Notes: generated by a model from the letters alone, not told the origin. A stretch of 64,000 nucleotides of DNA from Bacteroidia bacterium (GCA_016787895.1 JAEUTN010000014.1:1-64000), one strand, 5' to 3'. Positions 1-9,449 are shown, numbered from the stretch's first letter. Translations and numbers: made by a program.

Positions 1-1488
1 TACAGCCCCGCTGGCTAAGGTAACTACTGTATTTCCGGTACACACCGAAGGTTGGCTGATGACCGCCGTTACCGGTGGTAAAGGGTGCACCGATACTGAA
101 GTTACTGCTGTGGTTGTTCCACAGGCATTATAGCCTGTAACAGTATAACTTGCTGCAGTAGTTGGTGTGAATACTACTCCATTGCTTACGCCCCCTGTCC
201 AGCTGTAAGAAGTAGCCCCGCTGGCCGTTAATACAACGGTGCTGTTCGGACAAACCCCGCTGGCAGCAGTGGCTGTATTGGCTACTGTTAAATTCGGAAC
301 TGCAGGATCAACCGTAACGGTAATGGCAGCGCTGGTCATACAATTGGATGGACTCATGGCTGTTAAACTATACGTAGTTGTTATGGTTGGAGAATCAGTG
401 ATAGAAGAAGCATTGCTGCCTGTGCTCCAGGTGTAATTGCTGATGGCATCGGTTGTGATAGTCACACTCTGGCCCGCGCAAATTGCACCATTACTATTGG
501 TACCGGCTGCTGTTAAGGTAATATTGCACAAACGGGTGAGAATAGCTCTGCCATTGCCGGATTGAAAACCAGGCGTGTTGGTTTGACTGACTGCAGAATT
601 GAAAGAACCGCCTCCACCCCCACCGGTGCGGAACGAATTGCTGATGCATTGGTTCAGATGCTGTCCTCCGGCTCCTCCGGAGTAACCGCCGCCGCCGCCG
701 CCGCCTACTGTACAATAGCTGCCGCCACCGCCGCCACCAAATCCACCGGCAGGACCGGCCTGAGAATTAAAAAAAGCAGTACCGCCTAATCCCCCATTCA
801 AAAAAGATTGGCCACCGCCGCCGCCGCCGCCGCCATTAACACCATTTCCGGCAGCTGCAGCATTGTAACCGCCACCGCCACCGCCATTATGACTTCCGGA
901 GGTACAGGCTCCGCCTCCATTGCCTCCTGTTCCAGCGGCACTAACGGCTGGATTGTCCTGAGTACCTGAAGTTAATGTAGTCGCGTTAACACCATTGATC
1001 TGACTGGTACAACCTCCACCACCACCGGCTGCAATTAATAGTGTACCGTTCACCACCACATATGTACCTCCACCGCCGCCACCATCACCGCATCCGTTCA
1101 CACCGGCCTGTCCGACCAAAATCGTCAGCACTTGCCCTGCTACCAGGTTAAATTGTCCTTGCATTCTTGCTCCAAGACCGCCGGTATAGTTATAAGATGG
1201 TGCCGAACCACCCTGGGCTCCTGAAATATCGATATGATAAAGTCCAGAGCTGGGAACGGTCCAGGTTTGTTTGCCTCCGACAGAAACAACCGCTCCATTT
1301 AAATTGGTGGCCAGATAGGCGGCATTCACCTGAGCCTGTGTAGGCCCAACAGATCCGCTGGCTCCGGCACTTGTAAAAGTATAAGTAACAAACTGAGCCT
1401 TTGATGTTAACATACAAAGACCGAATAAAATAAACAAACCCAACCGTGAGGTGAATGTTTTACTAAAAAAAGAGTAGTGCAGGTTCAT
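1..1488 (-). CDS. Secreted glycine-rich protein with Ig-like modules (3' end off window)
   Basis: The frame is open from ATG (1486-1488) to the left edge (496 codons), so the C-terminus is missing. Residues 1-31 form a signal peptide ending SKAQ. Residues ~115-315 are extremely glycine-rich (runs of GGGGG coded by GGC/GGT repeats), like the glycine-rich domain of Bacteroidota surface proteins. From ~320 onward there are repeated Ig/PKD-like modules with motifs such as YTWSTG and YSWTGG and paired cysteines. Such proteins in this phylum usually end with a T9SS sorting domain, but that part lies outside the window. Likely a cell-surface or secreted adhesin-like protein; ligand unknown. It is divergent from the synthase gene at 1691. 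Confidence 0.85.
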   Translation of the reverse strand, partial: MNLHYSFFSKTFTSRLGLFILFGLCMLTSKAQFVTYTFTSAGASGSVGPTQAQVNAAYLATNLNGAVVSVGGKQTWTVPSSGLYHIDISGAQGGSAPSYNYTGGLGARMQGQFNLVAGQVLTILVGQAGVNGCGDGGGGGGTYVVVNGTLLIAAGGGGGCTSQINGVNATTLTSGTQDNPAVSAAGTGGNGGGACTSGSHNGGGGGGYNAAAAGNGVNGGGGGGGGQSFLNGGLGGTAFFNSQAGPAGGFGGGGGGSYCTVGGGGGGGYSGGAGGQHLNQCISNSFRTGGGGGGSFNSAVSQTNTPGFQSGNGRAILTRLCNITLTAAGTNSNGAICAGQSVTITTDAISNYTWSTGSNASSITDSPTITTTYSLTAMSPSNCMTSAAITVTVDPAVPNLTVANTATAASGVCPNSTVVLTASGATSYSWTGGVSNGVVFTPTTAASYTVTGYNACGTTTAVTSVSVHPLPPVTAVISQPSVCTGNTVVTLASGAV

Positions 1489-1631
1489 GTTTCAGAAGAT
1501 TAAGAAATAATGGTATGCAATTTACTCTATTTCAGTTAAATTCCCAAATAAAACAAGACCTTTCATGCGAAATTTCTCCTACCCCTTAGGGCAAAGAAGG
1601 CGGTTTAGAAGTGTCAAATAAATAAAAATCA

Positions 1632-1639
1632 TACCTTTG
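1632..1639 (+). promoter_or_regulatory. Bacteroidota -7 box (TAnnTTTG) upstream of the oxoamine synthase
   Basis: TACCTTTG matches the Bacteroidota sigma-ABfr -7 consensus TAnnTTTG and lies 51 nt before the ATG at 1691. No convincing -33 TTG is seen at the right spacing, so this is a partial match. Confidence 0.4.
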
Positions 1640-1690
1640 CCAAAGAATTTTATTTCACTTCACATTCAGGAAAATCAACATCTGTAAAAC

Positions 1691-2950
1691 ATGAGAGACA
1701 TTTTCGAAAAAATCAAGGCAAATCTGGGACCAATAGGCGAACATGCAAAAGAATCACACGGTTACTTTACTTTTCCCAAGTTGGAAGGGGACATTGATCC
1801 CCACATGGAATTCAGGGGAAAAAAACGCCTGAACTGGAGCTTGAACAATTACCTAGGCCTGGCAAACCATCCCGAAGTACGTAAAACAGATGCTGAAGCT
1901 GCTGCACACTATGGACTGGCCATGCCAATGGGTGCCCGTATGATGAGCGGTAATACCAATTACCACGAACAATTGGAAAAAGAACTTTCGGAGTTTGTAA
2001 AAAAAGAAGACACCATCCTTTGCAATTTTGGTTATCAGGCGATGGTAAGTGCCATCGATGCCATTGTTGACCGCAGAGATGTTATTGTTTACGACGCAGA
2101 AAGCCACGCCTGTATTCTTGACGGGGTTCGATTGCACATGGGCAAACGGTTTGTGTTTAAACACAACGAAATTGATGATTGTGAAAAACAACTCGAACGT
2201 GCCGCTAAACTGGTAGAAAATACCGGCGGCGGGATTTTGGTGATTACTGAAGGGGTGTTCGGGATGCGCGGCGATCAGGGCAAACTGAGAGAGATCATCG
2301 AACTTAAGAAAAAATTCACCTTCCGCTTATTCGTTGATGACGCGCATGGAATTGGCACTATGGGAGCGAATGGCGGTGGTACCGGTGAAGAACAGGGCTG
2401 TCAGGATGGAGTGGATATTTATTTCGGCACCTTCGCAAAATCCTTTGCATTAATTGGTGGGTTTATCAGCTCAACCAAAGAAATCATTACTTACCTGCGC
2501 TACAACATGCGATCGCAAATTTTCGCAAAGAGCTTGCCTCTGCCTCTGGTAGTGGGTGCATTGAAACGTCTTGAACTCATGCGCAAACATCCCGAATACA
2601 GAAAAAAATTATGGGAAATTGCCCACGCACTTCAAAAAGGTTTGGTAGACGCGGGGTTTGACATTGGTGTTACCAACACTATGGTGACTCCTGTTTACAT
2701 GCGCGGCTCAATTCCGGAGGCTACGAACATGGTCATCGACCTGAGGGAGAATTACAACATTTTCTGCTCAATGGTTGTGTATCCGGTTGTGCCAAAAGGT
2801 ATGATCATCCTTCGCCTCATTCCTACTTCAGTTCACACCTTAGAAGATGTGAAATACACCATTGAATGTTTCAGCAAAATCAAGGACAAATTGTATGGCG
2901 GACAATACGCCGCTGACAGAATTAAAGAAGGTTTTTCACAGGCCCTTTAG
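1691..2950 (+). CDS. PLP-dependent alpha-oxoamine synthase (serine palmitoyltransferase / KBL-like)
   Basis: This 419-aa fold-type I PLP enzyme belongs to the alpha-oxoamine synthase family, which condenses an amino acid with an acyl-CoA (glycine C-acetyltransferase, serine palmitoyltransferase, cysteate acyltransferase). Motifs seen: NNYLGLANHP near the N-terminus, SGNTNYHEQLE, the cofactor aspartate in FVDDAHGIG and the PLP lysine K250 in GTFAKSFALIGGF. Length is normal for the family. Bacteroidota use relatives for sphingolipids and sulfonolipids (capnine), so a lipid-base role is plausible, but sequence alone does not fix the substrate. Single gene followed by a terminator. Start supported by an upstream -7 box. 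Confidence 0.85.
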   Translation: MRDIFEKIKANLGPIGEHAKESHGYFTFPKLEGDIDPHMEFRGKKRLNWSLNNYLGLANHPEVRKTDAEAAAHYGLAMPMGARMMSGNTNYHEQLEKELSEFVKKEDTILCNFGYQAMVSAIDAIVDRRDVIVYDAESHACILDGVRLHMGKRFVFKHNEIDDCEKQLERAAKLVENTGGGILVITEGVFGMRGDQGKLREIIELKKKFTFRLFVDDAHGIGTMGANGGGTGEEQGCQDGVDIYFGTFAKSFALIGGFISSTKEIITYLRYNMRSQIFAKSLPLPLVVGALKRLELMRKHPEYRKKLWEIAHALQKGLVDAGFDIGVTNTMVTPVYMRGSIPEATNMVIDLRENYNIFCSMVVYPVVPKGMIILRLIPTSVHTLEDVKYTIECFSKIKDKLYGGQYAADRIKEGFSQAL

Positions 2951-2970
2951 TCTGATTTCTTCAACACTTC

Positions 2971-3004
2971 AAAATCCCTGCCCAACAAGCGGGGATTTTT
3001 TTTT
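2971..3004 (+). terminator. Intrinsic terminator after the oxoamine synthase
   Basis: AAAATCCC/GGGGATTTT stem with a ~12-nt loop followed by nine T, 20 nt downstream of the stop codon. It sits between two convergent genes and reaches the edge of the gre-like gene. Confidence 0.8.
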
Positions 3005-3464
3005 AAAGAATATTTTCAATGAAATAGGAGTTGCCGTTCAGTTCGAAGGTTTCTCCGGTTGCACGTCCCATCATTTTTGCAGCCAGTGGAGATTGGGCTG
3101 AAACGACATGAACATCTGTTTGTCCGAACCGGAGTTTGCCAAGCGCTATGGCAACAAAAAATACACCGGAAGTGGTGTAAACAATACTTCCCAAAGAAAT
3201 CTTCGTTTCTTTTTTCAATTGTCCTATCCTTTCCAGATCAAGCTCTTGCGCTTTAATCTCCAGGAGTTGTTTTAACAAACGGCTTTGCTCCGCCTGCATT
3301 CTGGCTCTGGCTGTTTCGTGTTTATCTCCTGCCGAACTTTTTGTTTCTGTATTTACCGAATCGTTAATATCGGAAAGATCCCGTTCCATTTCGTTTCGCT
3401 TCTCGGCCAAAACTGAAAAACAAAGCTCTAATATCTCCTCCCGTGTGTAACTTAAATCACTCAT
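3003..3464 (-). CDS. GreA/GreB-family transcript cleavage factor-like protein
   Basis: This 153-aa protein has a helical N-terminal half (residues ~10-80, charged coiled-coil type) and a C-terminal half (~85-153) resembling the FKBP-like domain of GreA/GreB, with LGSIVYTTSGVFFVAIALG and the end motif SPLAAKMMGRATGETFELNG. Gre factors bind RNA polymerase and stimulate cleavage of backtracked RNA. The N-terminal coiled coil looks divergent, so this may be a Gre paralogue binding polymerase without classical cleavage activity. The -strand stop overlaps the terminator of the convergent upstream gene. Confidence 0.75.
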   Translation of the reverse strand: MSDLSYTREEILELCFSVLAEKRNEMERDLSDINDSVNTETKSSAGDKHETARARMQAEQSRLLKQLLEIKAQELDLERIGQLKKETKISLGSIVYTTSGVFFVAIALGKLRFGQTDVHVVSAQSPLAAKMMGRATGETFELNGNSYFIENIL

Positions 3465-3607
3465 TCACAGGTCAAGGTACTCACTATTCTAAACTGAGCA
3501 AGGGCTTAAATGTTTTCTCCGCTAAAAACAGAATTAACAACTCTTGCTTTTATGTTTAAAATTAATTGCCTGCAAAGCGGGGGGAAGCCGTATTTTAGGG
3601 CTGAATT

Positions 3608-6244
3608 ATGGCAAAAACCGAAGAAAAAGAAACCCCTTTGATGAAACAATACAATGCCATCAAGGTGAAGTACCCTGATGCCATTTTGCTGTTCAGGGTG
3701 GGTGATTTTTATGAAACATTTGGTGAGGACGCCATTAAAACCTCCGCCATACTGGGTATTGTACTCACGCGCCGCGCCAATGGTTCGGCTTCTCACATCG
3801 AATTGGCCGGTTTTCCGCACCATTCCCTCGAATCGTATTTGCCTAAACTGGTAAGGGCAGGTTACCGCGTGGCCATTTGCGACCAACTGGAAGATCCTAA
3901 AATGGTGAAAGGCATCGTCAAGCGGGGCATCACTGAGTTGGTAACCCCGGGTGTTTGTTTTAATGACAAAATTCTGGATCACCAGCAAAACAATTTCCTT
4001 GCTTCCATACATTTTGAAGGGGAGATGGCAGGGCTTGCCCTATGTGATGTGTCAACCGGTGAGTTTCTTGTTGGACAAGGGTCTCAACACTACATCGATA
4101 AACTGATACAGAATTTTAAACCCAACGAAATTCTATTCGAAAAGAACAAACGCCAAATGGTTCAGGATTTTCTTGGGGACCGCAGTTACACGTTTGGGTT
4201 GGATGACTGGGCTTTTGGATACGACTACGGTTACGAAAGTTTAACCAAACAATTTGAAACCAAAAGTTTGAAGGGTTTTGGAATTGAAGATTACCGCCTT
4301 GCCATTATGGCGAGTGGTGCCATTTTGCATTACCTCAACGAAACCAAACACGAGCAACTCAAACACATTTCAAAACTCAGCCGAATTGAGGAGGACCAGC
4401 ACGTTTGGCTCGATAAGTTCACCATACGTAATTTGGAGTTGTACCAAAGCACCAGCGAAAACGGTAAAAGTTTATGCGATGTTATCGATCATACTGTAAG
4501 CCCCATGGGCTCGCGTTTGCTGAAACGCTGGCTGGCTCTGCCCTTAAAAAATGTTGCGGCCATCGAGGAGCGTTTGGATGCGGTAGCGTATTTTATTGAG
4601 CAGGAAGAAAAACGCAATGCACTCAGGCAAGTACTGAAAGAAACCGGAGACCTTGAACGCCTGATTTCAAAAGTAGCGGCGTTTAAAACCAACCCCCGTG
4701 AATTGCTGCACCTGAAAAAATCACTGGTGCTCATTCAAAAATTACGCGAGCTGCTGCTGGAAACTGAAAATCCCAGTCTGCTCAAAATTGCCGATCAGCT
4801 GAACCCCTGCACACTCATTCAAGAGCGATTGGAAAAAGAACTACACGAGGAAGCGCCTGTTAACATTTTAAAAGGCAATGTGATTAAAAGCGGGTTTCAC
4901 CCTGAGCTGGATGAATTAAAAGCCATTGCATTCAGCGGAAAAGATTACCTCCTGCAATTGCAGCAGCGGGAATCGGAAAAAACCGGCATCACTTCTTTAA
5001 AAGTGGGTTACAACAACGTGTACGGGTATTATCTGGAAGTAACACATGTGCACAAGGAAAAAGTGCCACAGGACTGGATACGCAAACAAACCCTTACTAC
5101 GGCGGAGCGTTATATTACTCCGGAATTAAAAACCTATGAGGAAAAAATACTTGGGGCTGAGGAAAAAATTGCTTCCATAGAACAGCGTTTGTTTGAACAA
5201 CTCTTACACGACCTGCGCGACTATATACAACCCATCCAGATTAACGCTGCCTTGCTGGCCAGGCTCGATGTGTTTTGCGGCTTCTCTCAACTGGCGCAGC
5301 AATGGAACTACAACCGCCCTGTAGTGAACGAAGGTTACGCTATTGATATTGAAGAAGGTCGTCACCCGGTGATTGAACAACAATTGCCCCCTGGTGTGGA
5401 TTATGTGAGCAACTCGGTGTATCTGGATAACGAAAATGTTCAGATCATGATGATTACCGGCCCTAACATGAGTGGTAAATCCGCTCTGTTGCGCCAAACC
5501 GCTCTAATTGTTTTGATGGCTCAGATTGGCTCTTATGTGCCGGCCAAAGCAGCGGAATTGGGTCTTGTGGACAAAATTTTCACACGGGTAGGCGCAACCG
5601 ACAACATCAGTTCCGGTGAGTCTACCTTTATGGTGGAAATGAATGAAACCGCCAGCATTCTGAACAACCTGAGCAACCGTAGCCTGATATTACTCGATGA
5701 AATCGGACGTGGTACCTCCACCTACGATGGTATTTCCATTGCCTGGAGCATTGCAGAGTACATTCACAACCAAAATCTGAACCGGGCCAAAACCCTGTTT
5801 GCTACCCATTACCATGAATTGAACGAAATGAGCCTGCTTTTTCCCAGAATTAAAAACTACAATGTTTCGGTGAAGGAAAGCGGCAACAAGGTCATCTTTT
5901 TACGAAAGCTGGTGGAAGGAGGAAGTGAGCACAGCTTTGGAATTCATGTGGCAAAAATGGCCGGAATGCCTGCTTATGTGGTGGAAAGAGCCGCTGAAAT
6001 ACTTAAAAAGCTTAAAAAAGAACACGAATTTGAATTTGAAGGAGAAACCGGTCTGCAGGTGAACGGGAATTCAGGACAGGTTGGAGCGTCAAAGTCCGGT
6101 GAACTTCAATTGAGTTTTTTTCAACTGAGCGACCCCGTTTTACAGCAAATCAAAGACGATGTCTTAAAAATCGACATCAATACCTTAACCCCGGTGGAAG
6201 CCCTGCTAAAACTCAACGAAATCAAAAAACTGGTTGGTGGTTAG
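3608..6244 (+). CDS. mutS: DNA mismatch repair protein MutS
   Basis: Full-length 878-aa MutS. Mismatch-binding domain I has the Phe-X-Glu motif in [13 protein letters not shown] (near residue 38). Connector, lever and clamp domains follow. The C-terminal ABC-type ATPase has Walker A GPNMSGKS (K624), the signature region [13 protein letters not shown], Walker [13 protein letters not shown] and switch histidines in [10 protein letters not shown]. It recognises mismatches and recruits MutL. The start ATG is just after a short AT-rich leader with no clear Shine-Dalgarno, usual in this phylum. A helix-turn-helix dimerisation tail follows the ATPase. Confidence 0.98.
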   Translation: MAKTEEKETPLMKQYNAIKVKYPDAILLFRVGDFYETFGEDAIKTSAILGIVLTRRANGSASHIELAGFPHHSLESYLPKLVRAGYRVAICDQLEDPKMVKGIVKRGITELVTPGVCFNDKILDHQQNNFLASIHFEGEMAGLALCDVSTGEFLVGQGSQHYIDKLIQNFKPNEILFEKNKRQMVQDFLGDRSYTFGLDDWAFGYDYGYESLTKQFETKSLKGFGIEDYRLAIMASGAILHYLNETKHEQLKHISKLSRIEEDQHVWLDKFTIRNLELYQSTSENGKSLCDVIDHTVSPMGSRLLKRWLALPLKNVAAIEERLDAVAYFIEQEEKRNALRQVLKETGDLERLISKVAAFKTNPRELLHLKKSLVLIQKLRELLLETENPSLLKIADQLNPCTLIQERLEKELHEEAPVNILKGNVIKSGFHPELDELKAIAFSGKDYLLQLQQRESEKTGITSLKVGYNNVYGYYLEVTHVHKEKVPQDWIRKQTLTTAERYITPELKTYEEKILGAEEKIASIEQRLFEQLLHDLRDYIQPIQINAALLARLDVFCGFSQLAQQWNYNRPVVNEGYAIDIEEGRHPVIEQQLPPGVDYVSNSVYLDNENVQIMMITGPNMSGKSALLRQTALIVLMAQIGSYVPAKAAELGLVDKIFTRVGATDNISSGESTFMVEMNETASILNNLSNRSLILLDEIGRGTSTYDGISIAWSIAEYIHNQNLNRAKTLFATHYHELNEMSLLFPRIKNYNVSVKESGNKVIFLRKLVEGGSEHSFGIHVAKMAGMPAYVVERAAEILKKLKKEHEFEFEGETGLQVNGNSGQVGASKSGELQLSFFQLSDPVLQQIKDDVLKIDINTLTPVEALLKLNEIKKLVGG

Positions 6245-6276
6245 ACACTTTTTGACAGGTATTTTTGAGTATTTTT

Positions 6277-6306
6277 TTTGTGAAATTAAAAAAAGAAGTA
6301 CATTTG
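6277..6306 (+). promoter_or_regulatory. Bacteroidota-type promoter of tRNA-Gly
   Basis: TTTG at 6277-6280 and TACATTTG at 6299-6306 with 18 nt between them match the -33/-7 consensus TTG-N17-23-TAnnTTTG. The -7 box lies ~42 nt upstream of the mature tRNA-Gly 5' end. Confidence 0.65.
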
Positions 6307-6347
6307 CAATCCTGTTCAAAAGCTGAACAGTTGTTCTTTAACATTAA

Positions 6348-6420
6348 GCGAAAGTAGCTCAGTTGGTAGAGCGTAACCTTGCCAAGGTTAAGGTCGCGGG
6401 TTCGAGACCCGTCTTTCGCT
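6348..6420 (+). tRNA. tRNA-Gly (GCC)
   Basis: 73-nt cloverleaf: acceptor GCGAAAG/CTTTCGC, anticodon loop with GCC inside CCTTGCCAAGG, T-arm GCGGGTTCGAGACCCGT and discriminator T73 as usual for glycine. CCA is not encoded. Confidence 0.97.
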
Positions 6421-6427
6421 CGAAAAG

Positions 6428-6447
6428 AGCCCGTAAGGGCTTTTTTT
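6428..6447 (+). terminator. Intrinsic terminator after tRNA-Gly
   Basis: AGCCC-GTAA-GGGCT hairpin followed by seven T, 8 nt after the tRNA 3' end. Confidence 0.8.
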
Positions 6448-6483
6448 ATAGTCGCCCGCCACTCAAGCGGATGACTAAATTTG

Positions 6484-6670
6484 GTCTGGGTGCTGGTTCC
6501 GATAGCGATCGGGATGGCAGTCAGAGCAGATGAAACAAAGGATGTTAAGTCCTTTTCAAAAAACTTAAACAATTTGCCTGGGTGTGGTCCCGATAATTAT
6601 CGGGATGGTAGACACGCAAAGCAGATGAAGCAAAGGATTTTAAGTCCTTTTCAAAAAACTTAAACAATTT
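6484..6670 (+). repeat. Two degenerate partial tRNA-Leu copies carrying a palindrome
   Basis: Two ~92-95-bp units (starting 6484 and 6576) precede the intact tRNA-Leu at 6671. Each begins like the tRNA acceptor/D-arm (GTCTGGGTG or GCCTGGGTG) but has a TCCCGATA..TATCGGGA-type palindrome where the D-loop should be. Each resumes with GATGGcAG or GATGGTAGACACGCA, contains GGATTTTAAGTCC or a variant (the reverse complement of the anticodon arm) and ends with the shared CTTTTCAAAAAACTTAAACAA spacer. No T-arm, so these are not functional tRNAs. Confidence 0.75.
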
Positions 6671-6754
6671 GCCTGGGTGGTGGAATTGGTAGACACGCAG
6701 GACTTAAAATCCTGTAATCTCACGATTGTACGGGTTCAAGTCCCGTCCCGGGTA
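6671..6754 (+). tRNA. tRNA-Leu (TAA)
   Basis: 84-nt class II tRNA: acceptor GCCTGGG/CCCGGGT (with G-T pairs), D-arm GTGGAATTGGTAGACACG, anticodon arm AGGACTTAAAATCCT giving TAA, long variable arm, T-arm ACGGGTTCAAGTCCCGT, discriminator A73. CCA not encoded. Confidence 0.95.
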
Positions 6755-6879
6755 CAGTTAAAGCACAAAAGGTCAATGCGTAGCGTTGACTTTTTTGTTT
6801 TGAGGGAAGGCGCAAGCTCGCTTGCCGACAAACGAAAAAACAAAAAATTAAACCCAAAGGGTTAGAGCTTTCGGGTTTT

Positions 6880-6929
6880 CAAGACACGCGGTAAAGGACT
6901 CAGCGTAGCTATTTCCCGTCCCGGGTACA
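6880..6929 (+). pseudogene. Decayed tRNA-Leu remnant
   Basis: AAGACACGCGGTAAAGGACTCA resembles the D-arm/anticodon part of the upstream tRNA-Leu, and CCCGTCCCGGGTACA (6915-6929) is identical to its 3' end. The middle is scrambled. The rest of 6755-7031 shows no gene. Confidence 0.5.
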
Positions 6930-7031
6930 TAAAGGCGTTTTAGGTCCTTAAAGTAAAAACGGTCACTTCAGAATTCGGGATGGCCTTTTTTTACCCATGG
7001 CAGGTCAAGCAAACATCAGACTTCTGCTTAA

Positions 7032-7442
7032 CTAAACTTTTTTTAAGTCTTTCATCCAAGACTTCACAAATTTTTCCTTGTCCTTTTTAACTTCCTTAAT
7101 GAGTGCTTTTCTCTCTTCGGGTAAAACAAAATAGTTGTTTGCCCATAAATTAATTTCAATCATAAGGGGGAGTAAATCAATTCCTTTATCAGTCAATTTA
7201 TAAAGTACTTTAGCCTTGCTATCGGGATGGTCTAATTTTTCGATAACTCCATTCTGTTCCAAAGTTTGCAATCTTGAAGCCAAAATATTGGTCGCAATCT
7301 TTTCTTCTGATTTTAAAAAATCCCCATAAGTACAAGTTTTTTTAAACATTAAATCCCTGATAATCAATAGAGACCACTTATCCCCCCAAATGTCCAAAGA
7401 ACAACTTATTGGGCAGTCAGATCTTTTTTTATTAGCATTCAT
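7032..7442 (-). CDS. HxlR-family winged-helix transcriptional regulator
   Basis: HxlR/DUF24-type regulator with the family's N-terminal cysteine pair and signature (CPISCSLDIWGDKWSLLIIRDL) followed by a winged helix (ILASRLQTLEQNGVIEK). The HxlR family often senses electrophiles or redox state through the conserved cysteine. I prefer the start at 7440-7442 (MNANKKRSDCP, 136 aa). The longer start at 7478 would place its first codons inside a palindromic operator. It is divergent from the SDR/oxidoreductase pair it probably represses, and probably represses itself. Confidence 0.88.
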   Translation of the reverse strand: MNANKKRSDCPISCSLDIWGDKWSLLIIRDLMFKKTCTYGDFLKSEEKIATNILASRLQTLEQNGVIEKLDHPDSKAKVLYKLTDKGIDLLPLMIEINLWANNYFVLPEERKALIKEVKKDKEKFVKSWMKDLKKV

Positions 7443-7463
7443 AAAATAATTTGTTATTATTTC

Positions 7464-7480
7464 ACTTGCATTTTGCAAGT
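7464..7480. promoter_or_regulatory. Palindromic operator O1 (HxlR)
   Basis: ACTTGCA-TTT-TGCAAGT, perfect 7-bp inverted arms. It covers the -33 TTG (7466-7468) of the rightward promoter. A second copy lies 33 bp away, about three helical turns. Confidence 0.65.
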
Positions 7481-7495
7481 TCTTTTATACATTTG
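7466..7495 (+). promoter_or_regulatory. Promoter of the SDR / oxidoreductase operon
   Basis: TTG at 7466-7468, 19-nt spacer, TACATTTG at 7488-7495. The -33 element is inside operator O1 and the expected start point (~7502) is inside operator O2, a layout suited to repression. Confidence 0.6.
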
Positions 7496-7497
7496 CA

Positions 7498-7512
7498 CTT
7501 GCATATTGCAAG
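7498..7512. promoter_or_regulatory. Palindromic operator O2 (HxlR)
   Basis: CTTGCATATTGCAAG, the same CTTGCA-N3-TGCAAG palindrome as O1, overlapping the predicted transcription start of the SDR gene. Confidence 0.65.
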
Positions 7513-7546
7513 CAAATTTACAAATTAATAGTTAAACCCAAAGAAA

Positions 7547-8353
7547 ATGAAACAAACAATCTTAGTTACAGGTGCGTCCTCAGGATTCGGTTTACTTATT
7601 GCGAACAAGCTAAAACAACGAGGCTATACAGTAATTGGCACAAGTCGCAATCCAGAAAAATATCAAGATAAACTGCCTTTTAAATTATTGGAACTAGACA
7701 TTTCTGACGATGAGTCCATCCTCTCCTTTCACAAACGGTTATTCGAACACATCCATCAACTCGATGTATTGATTAACAATGCTGGATTTTATTTATCGGG
7801 GCTTGCCGAAGAAACTTTGATTGAACAAGGAAAGCTGCAGCTGGAAACTAATTTTTGGGGAACTGTTAAACTCACTAATGAGCTCCTGCCTTATTTTAGA
7901 AAACAACGTTTCGGTAAAATAATCACAGTAGGCTCAATTATGGGATTGATTAGTCTCCCTGGCGGTGCTTATTACGCTGCTTCCAAACATGCATTAGAAG
8001 GTTATTTCAAAGCGCTGCGTTTCGAATTAAAAGAGTTTAATGTCAACGTAAGTATGATTGAACCAATGGGCTTTAAAACCAATATTGTCACAAACGCTTT
8101 GGTTGCTGAAAATGAAATCAGCGATTACAACGTCTACCGTAAAAAGCTTAACCACTACACAACCGATTTATTTAAAAATGCGCCGGAGCCCACTCCTGTG
8201 ATTGAGACCCTGATGAAATTAGTAGATGAGAAAAATCCAAAATTTAATCATCCTGTCGGTAAAGGAGCTTCCGTAATTCATGCCTTACAACATTTCGCTT
8301 ACAAAACATTTGAAAATTCAATTATTAAAAACATTAATAAATTTAAAAATTAA
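7547..8353 (+). CDS. Short-chain dehydrogenase/reductase (SDR)
   Basis: This 268-aa classical SDR has the cofactor motif TGASSGFG (residues ~8-15), NNAG (~78-81), catalytic serine in ITVGSIMG and YxxxK in YYAASKH. NAD(P)-dependent oxidoreductase of unknown substrate. First gene after the HxlR-controlled promoter; the oxidoreductase at 8358 follows 4 nt after its stop, so the two are one operon. Context suggests detoxification of a reactive carbonyl or quinone, which is an inference from the regulator family. Confidence 0.9.
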   Translation: MKQTILVTGASSGFGLLIANKLKQRGYTVIGTSRNPEKYQDKLPFKLLELDISDDESILSFHKRLFEHIHQLDVLINNAGFYLSGLAEETLIEQGKLQLETNFWGTVKLTNELLPYFRKQRFGKIITVGSIMGLISLPGGAYYAASKHALEGYFKALRFELKEFNVNVSMIEPMGFKTNIVTNALVAENEISDYNVYRKKLNHYTTDLFKNAPEPTPVIETLMKLVDEKNPKFNHPVGKGASVIHALQHFAYKTFENSIIKNINKFKN

Positions 8354-8357
8354 GAAA

Positions 8358-9362
8358 ATGAAAGCATTCGTAGTAGAACGCTATAGCAAAACCGAACAGT
8401 TGCATTTTACCGATTGGGCAGATCCCATCTTAAATGAAAATGATGTGTTGGTTCAAGTACATTCCGCTGGCGTTAACACGCTGGACATCATCATTAAAAA
8501 TGGCGAATTCAAATTGTTTTTACCCTACAAACCACCATTTGTAAATGGTCACGATGTGGCAGGTGTAGTTGCCAAAGTTGGCACTAAGGTAAGCCAGTTT
8601 AAAATAGGCGATGAAGTGTATGCGCGGGTGTCAGATCACAAAATAGGCACCTTTGCTGAATATATTTCAGTGAATGAGCAAGACCTCGCCTTAAAACCTA
8701 AAAATATTTCAATGGAAGAAGCAGGTTCAATTCCCCTGGTTGGTTTAACCTCCTGGCAGGCACTTGTCGAAATGGCGCATGTGAAAAAAGACCAAAAGGT
8801 GTTTATTCAAGCCGGCTCTGGTGGTGTTGGATCATTTGCCATACAACTGGCAAAACATATAGGAGCGTTTGTTGCCACAACCACCAGTGCAGCTAATTTT
8901 GAATTGGTAAAAAGCCTAGGTGCTGATCTGGTAATAGATTATAAAAAGGATGACTTTTCTACCGTCTTAAAAGAGTTCGATGTTGTATTACATAGCAATA
9001 AGGATCCAAAAATCTTAGAAAAATCGCTGCGAATTTTGAAGCCGGGCGGACAACTTATTTCGTTAGTTGGACCTCCTACACCTGAATTTGCATCCGCCCT
9101 AGGTTTGCCCTGGTTTTTAAAATTTGTGATTAAACTACTTAGCTCCAGTGCGAGAAAGAAGGCGAAAAAGCGAAATGTCAATTTCAAATTCTTATTTATG
9201 AGAGCTGAGGGGAACCAACTAGGTGAAATCACAAAACTGATTGAATCAGGCGTCATAAAACCTGTGCTTGATAAGGTATTTCCATTTGAACAAACCAATG
9301 AGGCTCTAGCCTATATTGCAACTGGGCGCGCGAAAGGCAAAGTGGTTGTTAGGATTAAGTAA
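8358..9362 (+). CDS. NADP-dependent zinc-free alcohol dehydrogenase / quinone oxidoreductase (MDR family)
   Basis: 334-aa medium-chain reductase starting MKAFVVERYSK, chosen because an upstream in-frame ATG (8280) lies inside the preceding gene. N-terminal GroES-like domain with GHDVAGVV and GDEVYARV, then a Rossmann domain with QAGSGGVGSFAIQLAK. No structural-zinc cysteine cluster, so it fits the quinone oxidoreductase branch (QOR-like). Probably reduces quinones or enones with NADPH. Operon partner of the SDR under the HxlR-type regulator. Confidence 0.9.
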   Translation: MKAFVVERYSKTEQLHFTDWADPILNENDVLVQVHSAGVNTLDIIIKNGEFKLFLPYKPPFVNGHDVAGVVAKVGTKVSQFKIGDEVYARVSDHKIGTFAEYISVNEQDLALKPKNISMEEAGSIPLVGLTSWQALVEMAHVKKDQKVFIQAGSGGVGSFAIQLAKHIGAFVATTTSAANFELVKSLGADLVIDYKKDDFSTVLKEFDVVLHSNKDPKILEKSLRILKPGGQLISLVGPPTPEFASALGLPWFLKFVIKLLSSSARKKAKKRNVNFKFLFMRAEGNQLGEITKLIESGVIKPVLDKVFPFEQTNEALAYIATGRAKGKVVVRIK

Positions 9363-9449
9363 TACAATTTAACGGTCGTTGTACCCTGATTGTATCCTGA
9401 AGTTCCAAAAGAATCGAGGCTTAAACTCTCAATTTAAATGAGCATACAA

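Noticed and set aside
1190..1417. 75-codon open frame near the left edge
   Set aside because: It is an off-frame reading inside the glycine-rich gene that runs from 1488 to the left edge.
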